Of a stretch of DNA of 41,657 nt, positions 8,477-16,512 are shown in pieces; the first letter of the stretch is position 1, and the number at the start of each line of letters is the position of its first letter. The position numbers and the translations under genes are program-made. The notes under the pieces are model-generated. The model had not been told where the DNA came from. It searched no databases and saw only the letters and a program-made list of their open reading frames with translations. Source of the DNA: Alcaligenaceae bacterium (GTDB lineage Bacteria; Pseudomonadota; Gammaproteobacteria; Burkholderiales; Burkholderiaceae_B); NCBI GenBank assembly GCA_947379755.1, contig CANCOC010000023.1:1-41657 (forward strand), given 5' to 3'.

Positions 8477-9091
8477 TCAGCGTTTGACGGGCGGACGTTT
8501 GCGCACGGTTGAGCCGATCGCACCGCGACGTGCACCGGAGCGCAGCGACATGGCGCTACCGCTGCGACGCGGAATACCATGTGCAGTATCCTTGCCACTT
8601 GCAGGACGTGTGCTCGGACGCGTAGGGCGGTCAGAACTGAAGACTTTTGGACGCTCAGTCACGACTTCCTGCTCATCGCGTTCAGCACGTGTACGCCGTG
8701 AGGGTCTTTCGAGTTTTTTTCCTTCGGCAGCAAGCTTTTTGGGCGTGTGCGGTTCGGATGGTTTACGCTTGACGGCAGTGACAGGTACCGCATCGGATTT
8801 AAGGTAAGTCCCTTTGGATCCGTAGCGGTACAGTATCAGCATTTTGCCAAGATGATGGACTGCGGCGCACGATAATGTGTCACAGATCGTCGCAAGCAAC
8901 GTATCACGTGTTTCACGGTCTGCGGTGCCTGCACGAACTTTAATCAGTTCATGCGCCGACAGGTTGAGGTCGATTTCTTTTAACACTGCCTCGGTCAATC
9001 CGTTGTCACCAATCAGTACAACTGGTTTCAGTGGATGAGCAGCAGCGCGCAGCGCAGCGCGCTCGCGAGGGGTAAGTTCCATAATAGTCAT
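8477..9091 (-). CDS. yhbY: YhbY-family RNA-binding (CRM domain) protein with long basic tail
   Basis: The first ~95 residues form a CRM/YhbY domain, an IF3-C-like fold associated with assembly of the large ribosomal subunit. LTPRERAALRAAAHPLKPVV and the GxxG-type loop IGDNGLT are visible, followed by HELIKVR and YRYGSKGTYLK. E. coli YhbY stops near 97 residues; here another ~105 residues follow, rich in Arg, Lys, Ser and Pro (for example RRSGSAMSLRSGARRGA and RKRPPVKR), surely disordered and strongly positive. The gene is divergent from rlmE with only 17 bases between starts, an arrangement also seen in enterobacteria. ATG 9091 was used; ATG 9082 is also possible, and neither has a clear Shine-Dalgarno. 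Confidence 0.92.
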   Translation of the reverse strand: MTIMELTPRERAALRAAAHPLKPVVLIGDNGLTEAVLKEIDLNLSAHELIKVRAGTADRETRDTLLATICDTLSCAAVHHLGKMLILYRYGSKGTYLKSDAVPVTAVKRKPSEPHTPKKLAAEGKKLERPSRRTRAERDEQEVVTERPKVFSSDRPTRPSTRPASGKDTAHGIPRRSGSAMSLRSGARRGAIGSTVRKRPPVKR

Positions 9092-9108
9092 AGGGGTTAT
9101 TGTACGGG

Positions 9109-9747
9109 ATGGCTAAGAACAAATTTTCGAAAGAATGGGTCATGCAGCATATTAATGATCCATTCGTCAAATTGGCGACCCAAAAGGGCTATCGCGCACG
9201 TGCGGCATTCAAGCTGACCGAAATTCTCGATACAGAGAAACTCATGCGTAAAGGCGACGTAATCGTCGACCTGGGCTCAACGCCTGGAAGCTGGTCACAA
9301 GTCGCGCGTGAGCGCCTGGTGGGCAAGGGTGGGGTCATTGACGGTCGCATCATTGCGCTTGATTTGCTGCCGATGGAGCCTATTGCAGGGGTGGAATTCA
9401 TTCTGGGTGACTTTAGCCTCGATGAGGTCCTCGAGCAAGTTAATCAGGCCGTAGGAGGTGTTCCGGTTGATCTGGTGATGTCCGATATGGCTCCGAATCT
9501 TTCGGGGGTCGGGCTGGCTGATTCAGCTAGAATTCAGCTTGTTTGCGATTTAGCTCTTGAATTTTCGCTTTTACACCTCAAACCTGAGGGAGCACTTATC
9601 GTAAAAGCGTTCCACGGGAGCGGGTTTTCTCAGATTGTTGAAAGTTTTAAGCGTCATTTCAAGCGTGTTGTTGAAATCAAACCTAAAGCCTCACGACTTC
9701 GATCTTCTGAAACTTTCCTGGTGGCGCGCGGTCTAAAAAAATCTTGA
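9109..9747 (+). CDS. rlmE: 23S rRNA (uridine-2552 2'-O) methyltransferase
   Basis: RlmE (FtsJ/RrmJ) methylates U2552 in the A-loop of 23S rRNA late in 50S assembly, using S-adenosylmethionine. The K-D-K-E catalytic set is complete: Lys35 (RAAFKL), Asp126 ([10 protein letters not shown]), Lys166 ([10 protein letters not shown]) and Glu201 (SSETFLVA). The SAM-binding loop reads [14 protein letters not shown], where many families have AAPGGWSQ. ATG 9109 with AGGGG 12 bases upstream gives 212 residues, close to the usual ~208; an in-frame TTG at 9100 is less likely. It leads the rlmE-ftsH-folP-glmM series. Confidence 0.96.
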   Translation: MAKNKFSKEWVMQHINDPFVKLATQKGYRARAAFKLTEILDTEKLMRKGDVIVDLGSTPGSWSQVARERLVGKGGVIDGRIIALDLLPMEPIAGVEFILGDFSLDEVLEQVNQAVGGVPVDLVMSDMAPNLSGVGLADSARIQLVCDLALEFSLLHLKPEGALIVKAFHGSGFSQIVESFKRHFKRVVEIKPKASRLRSSETFLVARGLKKS

Positions 9748-9880
9748 GCTCTTTGGCGTTCAGGAGGTTGTGCTGAACGTGTGTTTGTTCGAATCCCCCT
9801 ATCAAACAGGGGTAGAATGGACAGAGAGTCAATTGCGAAAATCCCTTTAGGCCATTAGGGTTATCGCTCATCAGAATATC

Positions 9881-9904
9881 GCCTATCCAAAAAATAGGCA
9901 GGAG
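9881..9904 (+). other. Leader hairpin abutting the ftsH Shine-Dalgarno
   Basis: GCCTAT (9881-9886) and ATAGGC (9894-9899) form a perfect six-pair hairpin with loop CCAAAAA. AGGAG (9900-9904) follows directly and sits seven bases before a TTG start. A weak, A/U-containing stem next to the ribosome site could tune ftsH translation, for example with temperature, but this is inference. Confidence 0.55.
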
Positions 9905-9911
9905 ATCGGCC

Positions 9912-11807
9912 TTGAACAATTCTTTTTCTAAAGTCGCGATCTGGATGGTGATTGGGCTGGTGCTGTTTACTGTTTTCAAACAGTTTGACACCCGCTCGCA
10001 GCCCCAGGATACCGTGAGCTACACACAGTTCATGGATGACGCCAAGTCAGGCAAAATCCGCAAAGTTGATGTGCAGACGGATGTCCTGCATGTCACGCCG
10101 GACTCTGGTCGCCCCTACACGCTCACCTCGCCCGGCGATCTCTGGATGGTTTCCGACCTGCTTAAAGCTGGCGTGCAAGTCTCTGGCAAGGCTCGCGAAG
10201 AGCCCTCGTTGCTGATGAGCATCTTTGTCTCCTGGTTCCCCATGCTGCTGCTGATTGGTGTGTGGGTGTTTTTCATGCGTCAGATGCAGGGTGGCGGCGG
10301 TAAGGGCGGAGCCTTTAGCTTTGGCAAGTCACGCGCCAAAATGATGGATGAAAGCACGAACGTGATCACCTTTGCCGATGTGGCCGGGTGTGACGAGGCC
10401 AAGGAAGACGTCCAGGAACTGGTTGATTTTCTGCGTGACCCGACCAAATTTCAAAAGCTCGGCGGCCGTATTCCCCGCGGCGTCCTGATGGTAGGTTCGC
10501 CAGGTACGGGTAAAACTCTGCTCGCCAAGGCGATTGCAGGCGAAGCAAAAGTCCCTTTCTTCAGTATCTCGGGTTCTGACTTTGTCGAAATGTTTGTTGG
10601 CGTCGGCGCCGCGCGCGTGCGTGATATGTTTGAAAACGCCAAAAAACAATCGCCCTGCATTATCTTTATCGATGAAATTGATGCCGTGGGTCGCCAGCGT
10701 GGTGCGGGTGTTGGCGGCGGCAATGACGAACGCGAACAAACCCTGAACCAGCTCCTGGTAGAAATGGACGGGTTTGAATCAGGTGTGGGCGTGATTGTGA
10801 TCGCTGCAACCAACCGTCCCGACGTACTGGATCCTGCTTTGTTACGTCCTGGTCGTTTTGACCGTCAGGTTGTGGTTCCTTTGCCGGATATTCGCGGTCG
10901 CGAACAGATTCTGAAAGTTCACATGCGCAAGGTGCCTGTCGCACAAAACGTCGATGCACATATTCTTGCACGTGGTTGCCCTGGATTCTCTGGTGCTGAT
11001 CTGGCGAACCTGGTCAACGAGGCTGCGTTGTTTGCCGCTCGCCGCAATGGTCGCACGGTGGACATGTCTGACTTTGAAAAAGCCAAAGACAAGATCATGA
11101 TGGGATCAGAGCGCCGTTCGATTGTGATGCCCGAAGAAGAACGTCGTAACACGGCCTATCACGAGTCAGGTCACACGATCGTGGCGCGCATGCTGCCTAA
11201 GACAGATCCTGTGCACAAGGTCACGATTATTCCTCGTGGCCGTGCTCTGGGTGTGACGATGCAGTTGCCGGAAGGCGATCGCTACAGCATGGACAAAGAG
11301 CGTCTGCTCTGCACGATTGCAGTGTTGTTTGGCGGGCGGATCGCTGAAGAGCTTTTCATGAACCAGATGACAACGGGTGCCTCGAACGATTTTGAGCGTG
11401 CCACTGCGATTGCCCGCGATATCGTGACACGCTATGGCATGACAGCCGAACTCGGTCCAATGGTCTACGCAGACAACGAAGGCGAGGTTTTCCTGGGTCG
11501 CAGTGTGACCAAGACGACCAATATGTCCGAAGCCACCATGCAAAAAGTGGATGCAGCGATTCGCAATATTATTGATCAGCAATATACCGTTGCACGGAAT
11601 ATTCTTGAGGCCAATCGCGAAAAAGTTGAAATCATGACCAAGACTCTGCTCGAGTGGGAAACCATCGATGCGGATCAGATCAAGGACATCATGGACGGAC
11701 GTCCTCCTCGTCCGCCTAAAGTCCCGCAGGGTTCGTCCGATTCGTCGGATACGCCACCAACGGGCACCGCCCCAGGTGCGACCAGTGATGCTGCGACTGT
11801 TGTCTGA
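9912..11807 (+). CDS. ftsH: ATP-dependent zinc metalloprotease FtsH
   Basis: A 631-residue inner-membrane AAA+ protease that extracts and degrades membrane proteins and unstable regulators. A first membrane helix lies at ~8-20 and a second at ~101-120, with the periplasmic domain between. The AAA module has Walker A GSPGTGKT (195-202), Walker B IIFIDEID, and the second region of homology [20 protein letters not shown]. The zinc site HESGH is at 417-421. The C-terminus is Pro/Ser/Thr-rich ([19 protein letters not shown]). Translation almost certainly starts at TTG 9912: AGGAG is seven bases upstream and [12 protein letters not shown] matches the family's first residues. It is followed by folP after 18 bases. 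Confidence 0.97.
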   Translation: MNNSFSKVAIWMVIGLVLFTVFKQFDTRSQPQDTVSYTQFMDDAKSGKIRKVDVQTDVLHVTPDSGRPYTLTSPGDLWMVSDLLKAGVQVSGKAREEPSLLMSIFVSWFPMLLLIGVWVFFMRQMQGGGGKGGAFSFGKSRAKMMDESTNVITFADVAGCDEAKEDVQELVDFLRDPTKFQKLGGRIPRGVLMVGSPGTGKTLLAKAIAGEAKVPFFSISGSDFVEMFVGVGAARVRDMFENAKKQSPCIIFIDEIDAVGRQRGAGVGGGNDEREQTLNQLLVEMDGFESGVGVIVIAATNRPDVLDPALLRPGRFDRQVVVPLPDIRGREQILKVHMRKVPVAQNVDAHILARGCPGFSGADLANLVNEAALFAARRNGRTVDMSDFEKAKDKIMMGSERRSIVMPEEERRNTAYHESGHTIVARMLPKTDPVHKVTIIPRGRALGVTMQLPEGDRYSMDKERLLCTIAVLFGGRIAEELFMNQMTTGASNDFERATAIARDIVTRYGMTAELGPMVYADNEGEVFLGRSVTKTTNMSEATMQKVDAAIRNIIDQQYTVARNILEANREKVEIMTKTLLEWETIDADQIKDIMDGRPPRPPKVPQGSSDSSDTPPTGTAPGATSDAATVV

Positions 11808-11825
11808 CCGAGGCTGAGTCGCTGC

Positions 11826-12671
11826 ATGTCTGACAAGTGGTTATGCGGGCGCTTTGAGTTCAATCTCGGGCGCCCGATTTTAATGGGTATCGTCAACGCA
11901 ACCCCCGATTCCTTCTCGGACGCGGGTGCTTATCTGACTGCCCAGGCAGCTATCGCACACGCGCGGCTTTTGGTGGCAGAGGGCGCGCAGATTCTTGATA
12001 TAGGCGGCGAATCTACCCGTCCGGGCGCTGCTCCCGTCAGCGCGGCCGATGAGCTGGCACGTGTCTTGCCCGTTGTGCAGGCCATGCTGGATTCTGGCGT
12101 GCCCATTTCTGTCGATACCTGCAAGCCCGAAGTGATGCGAGTTGTGCTCGAGGCTGGAGCAGATATGATCAACGATGTGACTGGCTTTCGTGACCCTGTT
12201 GCGAGGCAAATTGCTGTCGACTATCCACGTTGTGGTGTGTGTGTCATGCATATGCAGGGAGAGCCCCGCACGATGCAGTCGCATCCTGATTATGATGATG
12301 TGGTGCAAGATGTGCATGACTATCTGCTGGGTCAGGCGCATCAGCTTGAAGCACAGGGTGTGAGTAAAAATAGAATCTGTCTGGATCCTGGTTTGGGATT
12401 TGGTAAGACTGTGGAACAAAACTATTCGCTGCTGGGTCAGCTGGGCAAGCTTGCTGCTCTCGGTTACCCGGTATTGCTGGGCGTATCGCGCAAATCAATG
12501 ATCGGTGCTGTAACGGGCCGCTCCGTGGAGCACAGGCTGGCTGGCAGTATTGCCGCAGCGCTTGCAGGGGTGGCGCGCGGAGCTCTGATTATCAGAGTGC
12601 ACGATGTCGCAGCGACGCTCGATGCACTGAAAGTGTGGCAGGCGACAATGGACGGAGAAAAAAGAATATGA
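11826..12671 (+). CDS. folP: Dihydropteroate synthase
   Basis: A 281-residue TIM-barrel enzyme that condenses dihydropterin pyrophosphate with p-aminobenzoate, the sulfonamide-sensitive step of folate synthesis. The two pterin/loop signatures are [15 protein letters not shown] near residue 20 and [11 protein letters not shown] near 58, followed by [11 protein letters not shown] and the C-terminal barrel residues GVSRKSMIG. Length is normal. The start ATG 11826 follows ftsH by 18 bases. Its TGA overlaps the glmM ATG by four bases (ATGA, 12668-12671), so translation is probably coupled. The ftsH-folP-glmM order is widely conserved in proteobacteria. Confidence 0.97.
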   Translation: MSDKWLCGRFEFNLGRPILMGIVNATPDSFSDAGAYLTAQAAIAHARLLVAEGAQILDIGGESTRPGAAPVSAADELARVLPVVQAMLDSGVPISVDTCKPEVMRVVLEAGADMINDVTGFRDPVARQIAVDYPRCGVCVMHMQGEPRTMQSHPDYDDVVQDVHDYLLGQAHQLEAQGVSKNRICLDPGLGFGKTVEQNYSLLGQLGKLAALGYPVLLGVSRKSMIGAVTGRSVEHRLAGSIAAALAGVARGALIIRVHDVAATLDALKVWQATMDGEKRI

Positions 12672-14017
12672 ACAAAAGAAAGTATTTCGGTACGGACGGC
12701 GTGCGCGGTTTGGTGGGTGGCGAAGTCATCAATGCAGAGTTTGCCTTGCGACTGGGGTATGCCGCTGGTAAGGTCTTTGCCCGTGAGCATTCCTCGACGC
12801 GTCGCAGCAAGCCGACCGTGCTGATCGGCAAGGACACCCGCATCAGTGGCTATATGCTTGAGTCTGCACTTGAGGCTGGCTTTGCCTCGGCGGGAGTTGA
12901 GGTTCTGCTGGCTGGCCCTTTGCCGACACCTGCCGTAGCCTATCTGACGCGTACCTGGCGGCTGGTTGCAGGCATTGTGATCAGCGCTTCGCACAATCCT
13001 TTTTACGATAACGGCATCAAGTTCTTTTCCTCACAGGGGATGAAGCTGCCGGACGCCACTGAAGCCGCAATCGAAGCGGCTCTGGACGAACCGCTCGCCT
13101 GCGTATCGTCAGAAAAACTCGGACGTGCAAGACGCATTGATGATGCACCGGGCCGATACATCGAATTTTGCAAGAGTACCTTTCCAAGCGATCTGGATCT
13201 GAGTGGTTTAAAACTTGTCGTAGATGCGGCCAACGGTGCGGCTTACCACATTGCTCCCCACGTTTTTCGTGAATTAGGCGCCGATGTCTATGCAATAGGC
13301 GTGTCTCCTGATGGTTTCAACATCAATAAAGATGTGGGTGCCCTGCACCCTGAAAGCCTCGCTGCCGAAGTGCGTGCGCGCGGTGCGGATCTGGGTATCG
13401 CGCTTGATGGTGATGCCGATCGGGTCCAGATGGTGGATGCCTCGGGTCGGGTCTACAACGGTGATGAGTTGTTGTTCGCTGTGATTAAAGAGCGCATGAC
13501 GCGCGGCCCGGTCGAAGGCGTTGTTGGAACCTTGATGACGAACTTTGGTTTTGAACGTCAGATTAAAAAACTCGGCATAGGTTTTGAGCGCGCACAGGTG
13601 GGTGACCGCTATGTGCTTGAGCAACTGCGCAATCGTGGCTGGCTGTATGGCGGCGAAAGTTCGGGCCATCTCCTGTGCCTGGACAGCCATACTACCGGAG
13701 ACGGTATTGTGGCGGCGCTGCAGGTGCTCGCCGCATTGCAGCGTAGTGGACAACGTCTGGACCAGTGGGTATCCGAGTTGCATATGTATGCACAGAAAAT
13801 GATTAATGTGCCACTCAAACAGGGCGCTGACTGGGCCAATCACGCCGCACTGAACGCTGCACAAAAAAATGTCGAAGACTTGCTGGGGGATCGTGGGCGC
13901 GTCCTGATACGAGCCTCGGGTACGGAGCCCAAGCTGCGCCTGATGGTCGAAGCCGAGGACGATGCGCTGGCAACCCAGTGTGTCAAGATGCTGGCGGCAG
14001 TTGATTTGACCCTGTAG
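12668..14017 (+). CDS. glmM: Phosphoglucosamine mutase
   Basis: A 449-residue enzyme that interconverts glucosamine-6-phosphate and glucosamine-1-phosphate for peptidoglycan and lipopolysaccharide precursors. It begins with [10 protein letters not shown]. The phosphoserine loop [10 protein letters not shown] places the catalytic serine at 108, the metal loop is [11 protein letters not shown], the sugar loop GGESSGH, and the phosphate-binding loop [12 protein letters not shown] near the end. ATG 12668 with GGAG ten bases upstream is preferred because it gives the canonical N-terminus and a four-base overlap with folP; an upstream in-frame ATG at 12635 lies inside folP. A Pho-box series begins directly after its stop. 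Confidence 0.97.
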   Translation: MNKRKYFGTDGVRGLVGGEVINAEFALRLGYAAGKVFAREHSSTRRSKPTVLIGKDTRISGYMLESALEAGFASAGVEVLLAGPLPTPAVAYLTRTWRLVAGIVISASHNPFYDNGIKFFSSQGMKLPDATEAAIEAALDEPLACVSSEKLGRARRIDDAPGRYIEFCKSTFPSDLDLSGLKLVVDAANGAAYHIAPHVFRELGADVYAIGVSPDGFNINKDVGALHPESLAAEVRARGADLGIALDGDADRVQMVDASGRVYNGDELLFAVIKERMTRGPVEGVVGTLMTNFGFERQIKKLGIGFERAQVGDRYVLEQLRNRGWLYGGESSGHLLCLDSHTTGDGIVAALQVLAALQRSGQRLDQWVSELHMYAQKMINVPLKQGADWANHAALNAAQKNVEDLLGDRGRVLIRASGTEPKLRLMVEAEDDALATQCVKMLAAVDLTL

Positions 14018-14018
14018 A

Positions 14019-14047
14019 TCTTCATCAATTCTTCATGATTTCGTCAT
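14019..14047 (+). promoter_or_regulatory. PhoB-box-like triple repeat upstream of olsB
   Basis: Three heptamers, TCTTCAT (14019-14025), TCTTCAT (14030-14036) and TCGTCAT (14041-14047), are spaced exactly 11 bases apart with A/T-rich tetramers between, the spacing of PhoB half-sites (consensus CTGTCAT). The olsB ATG is 53 bases downstream; TGAAAT (14053-14058) is a possible -10. Ornithine-lipid synthesis is PhoB-controlled in rhizobia, which fits. Confidence 0.6.
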
Positions 14048-14100
14048 GTCCCTGAAATCTCCCCCGCTCAAAATGGGGAAAATCTCAGGAGACGGATGAC

Positions 14101-14898
14101 ATGCTTGAACTTGTACGCAGTGCCTCTAGTTTTTTTACCTTACCCACGCACCAGGATGTACATCCTGGTCTGGTCGTAGGGCTGGCTCAGTCAGCACAGG
14201 AGCTGGAGCTGATCCAGAGGCTACGGTATGACGTGTTCAGCACTGAATACGGTGCCGTGCTTGGTCAGCAACAGGATGGTATCGATCAGGATGCCTTTGA
14301 TCCCTGGTGTGAGCATCTGATGGTCAGGGAATTGCATACGGATCGCGTAGTGGGCACCTATCGGGTACTGACTCCGCATCAGGCAAAACGTGCCGGTGGC
14401 TACTATTCAGAATCAGAGTTTGATTTGAGCGGTCTGGGAAGCATCCGCAACACACTGGTTGAGTTTGGCCGTGCCTGTATTCATCCAGACCATCGTCAGG
14501 GAGGCGTGCTGATGATGCTCTGGTCTGGTCTGGCAGAGATACTGAAGCAGGGCCGTTATGAGCATGTGCTGGGTTGTGCCAGCGTGAGTTTGCGCGATGA
14601 TGGCAATACGGCGGCCAAGGTCTGGCGCCAGGTACGCGATGAAGTGGGTCTGTCTGACCAGCCAACTGTCACGCCTTTGCATCGATATCCGGTTGAGTTG
14701 CTCGATAGTGAGCTGCCTGCAGAGGTGCCAGCCTTGCTCAAAGGCTATCTCAAGCTAGGCGCTCGCGTCTGCGGTGAGCCAGCCTGGGATCCGGATTTCA
14801 ATACTGCAGACTTTCCGATGTTGCTTTCACTCAGCACGATGGGTGCGCGTTATCGCCGACACTTCGGTTTTGACAAACTGTCGGATCGGGCACGTTAA
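14101..14898 (+). CDS. olsB: L-ornithine N-alpha-acyltransferase (OlsB-like, GNAT fold)
   Basis: A 265-residue member of the acetyltransferase family that contains OlsB, the enzyme that adds a 3-hydroxyacyl chain from acyl-carrier protein to ornithine to make lyso-ornithine lipid. Family marks are the RLRYDVFSTEYGAVLG start, the VGTYRVLTPHQAKRAGGYYSESEFDL block, and EFGRACIHPDHRQGGVLMMLWSGL, the acyl-donor segment. AGGAGA is eight bases before the ATG. No OlsA partner is adjacent. The Pho-box repeats in front and the ppx-ppk-pst neighbours suggest it replaces phospholipid by phosphorus-free lipid under phosphate limitation. Related 'hemolysin-like' acyltransferases have the same fold, so the exact substrate is inferred. 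Confidence 0.82.
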   Translation: MLELVRSASSFFTLPTHQDVHPGLVVGLAQSAQELELIQRLRYDVFSTEYGAVLGQQQDGIDQDAFDPWCEHLMVRELHTDRVVGTYRVLTPHQAKRAGGYYSESEFDLSGLGSIRNTLVEFGRACIHPDHRQGGVLMMLWSGLAEILKQGRYEHVLGCASVSLRDDGNTAAKVWRQVRDEVGLSDQPTVTPLHRYPVELLDSELPAEVPALLKGYLKLGARVCGEPAWDPDFNTADFPMLLSLSTMGARYRRHFGFDKLSDRAR

Positions 14899-14920
14899 TC
14901 ATGCGTGATATTTTTGTCTT

Positions 14921-16408
14921 TTAGACAGGAATCAGTTCAAAATCAAACCCGACCTTGCCCCATTCGCGCTCTTCTCCATGCAGTGAAAAATCTGTCAGCG
15001 GGTGGGTAGAAAGCCATTTTTTGTCGACACGAGCCACAATCGATGTGTCTTTGACGCTGATAGTGATCGGGAGTTTTGCAATGTCTTCGCGCCGGCGACA
15101 CAAGAGTACGGCCAATCGCAGGCATAAGATCGCCAGCCATTTGTCCCGTGACTGAACCAGCGACTGCGCTTTGGTCAGCTTGCCGGTGTGGGTCAGTGCG
15201 AGCAGCCCCAGTTGTGACTGATCGACGCGCGAAAAGCCGGGCATATCCGCGTGATTCAGGATATAGGCACTGTGCTTGTGATAATCAGCTTGCGCGATTG
15301 AAATACCCGCCTCATGGAGATCTGCCGCCCAGCTCAGCGTATGGCGTAGTTCATCCTGAGGGGATTTTTCGGGGAAGAGGCTGTCATACAGGCTCAGGGC
15401 GGTGCGTTTGACGCGCGCTGCCTGCCTGGTATCGACGTGATAGCGTTTCATGAATACATTGACGGATTCATCACGACGATCATGCGACTCTTCACGGCCG
15501 GCCATATCCACCAGTACGCCCAGACGCAAGGCGCCATCGCCGGTTTTCATGATGTCGACATGCATTTCATCAAAAAACGCGCTCATGATGGCCAGGCCGC
15601 CCGTCAGGACGTCCGCACGTTCAGTCTTGATGCCGGGCAAATCTTCTGGAATGACGCGACCCGCGCGCACAATTTTTGTTTTGAGTCGTTCGATTCCTTC
15701 GCGGGTGATGCCGCCACTCGAGAACCGGCTTTCGGTCAGGATTGCAAAAAGGGCTTTTGCGGTGCCTGAGGAGCCAATTGCTGTTGTCCATCCCATTTTG
15801 CGGTACGGCTTGGTAATGACTTCGATTTCGCGCCGGGCAGCGAGCTCGGCCTGCTTCATTGCGTAGGCATCAATGACGCCATCAGGGAAAAATTTGCGGC
15901 TATAGCTCACACAGCCCATATAGAGTGAAGACATCAGAATGGGTTCATCTCCCTTTCCAATAATGACTTCAGTCGAGCCACCACCAATATCGATCACCAG
16001 GCGTTTTTCTTCAGAAACGGGAAGGGTATGGCTGACTCCCGCGTAAATCAGACGGGCTTCTTCGCGACCGGCAATGACCTCAATCGGAAAACCGAGCGCA
16101 GCCTCGGCGCGAGGAAGAAAATCCGCTACGTTGCGGGCAACACGAAAGGTATTGGTCGCGACTGCACGGACACGATCAGGGTGAAAACTGCGCAACCGTT
16201 CACCAAAACGTCCCAGTACCTCGATTGCGCGCTCAACCGACTCATCGTTGAGGTTTTTTGCAGCATCCAGGCCTGCGGCCAGTCGGACTGTTTCTTTGAG
16301 CCGGTCAATCTGATAGATATGTTTGACGCCGTTTTGAACTGCAACGCGACCAATTGATAGTCTGAAGCTGTTTGAGCCTAAATCAACTGCTGCTAAAAGG
16401 TGTTCCAT
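14921..16408 (-). CDS. ppx: Exopolyphosphatase (Ppx/GppA family)
   Basis: A 495-residue ASKHA-fold phosphatase that trims phosphate from polyphosphate (and may hydrolyse pppGpp). The first phosphate loop is AAVDLGSNSFRLSIG (residues 6-20), the REEARLIYAGV segment near 115 carries the catalytic glutamate, and DIGGGSTEVIIG (~140) is the second loop. The C-terminal half includes an HD-like helical domain (LSWAADLHEAGISI, HSAYIL). I start it at ATG 16408 (MEHLLAAVDLG); the frame extends to 16432 without family resemblance. It is divergent from ppk and convergent with olsB, 22 bases away and without a visible terminator. Confidence 0.95.
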   Translation of the reverse strand: MEHLLAAVDLGSNSFRLSIGRVAVQNGVKHIYQIDRLKETVRLAAGLDAAKNLNDESVERAIEVLGRFGERLRSFHPDRVRAVATNTFRVARNVADFLPRAEAALGFPIEVIAGREEARLIYAGVSHTLPVSEEKRLVIDIGGGSTEVIIGKGDEPILMSSLYMGCVSYSRKFFPDGVIDAYAMKQAELAARREIEVITKPYRKMGWTTAIGSSGTAKALFAILTESRFSSGGITREGIERLKTKIVRAGRVIPEDLPGIKTERADVLTGGLAIMSAFFDEMHVDIMKTGDGALRLGVLVDMAGREESHDRRDESVNVFMKRYHVDTRQAARVKRTALSLYDSLFPEKSPQDELRHTLSWAADLHEAGISIAQADYHKHSAYILNHADMPGFSRVDQSQLGLLALTHTGKLTKAQSLVQSRDKWLAILCLRLAVLLCRRREDIAKLPITISVKDTSIVARVDKKWLSTHPLTDFSLHGEEREWGKVGFDFELIPV

Positions 16409-16453
16409 GCGGTGCAACCAAAAATGCGACAAACCCTATTATAAATAGGTATC

Positions 16454-16482
16454 TTGTTATCAAACTGACATATAACTGGAGT
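16454..16482 (+). promoter_or_regulatory. PhoB-box-like triple repeat between ppx and ppk
   Basis: TTGTTAT (16454-16460), CTGACAT (16465-16471) and CTGGAGT (16476-16482) recur every 11 bases, separated by CAAA and ATAA. This is close to the PhoB half-site CTGTCAT with A/T-rich spacers. The ppk start is 30 bases downstream; TAAAAC (16482-16487) would be a -10 if only the first two units bind. It might also serve ppx leftward. Confidence 0.6.
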
Positions 16483-16512
16483 AAAACAGAGTCTAAATTA
16501 GGATCACTGTAA

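Noticed and set aside
9773..9802. Possible sigma-32 promoter for ftsH (CTGAAC and CCCCCTAT)
   Set aside because: Both elements match poorly and the spacing is 16 bases; heat-shock control of ftsH is plausible but not supported by this sequence.
14061..14080. CCCC/GGGG hairpin in the olsB leader
   Set aside because: Four G-C pairs with a ten-base loop and A-rich flank; too weak to be called a terminator or switch.
14899..14920. Terminator between convergent olsB and ppx
   Set aside because: Only 22 bases with no stem of useful length; nothing to call.
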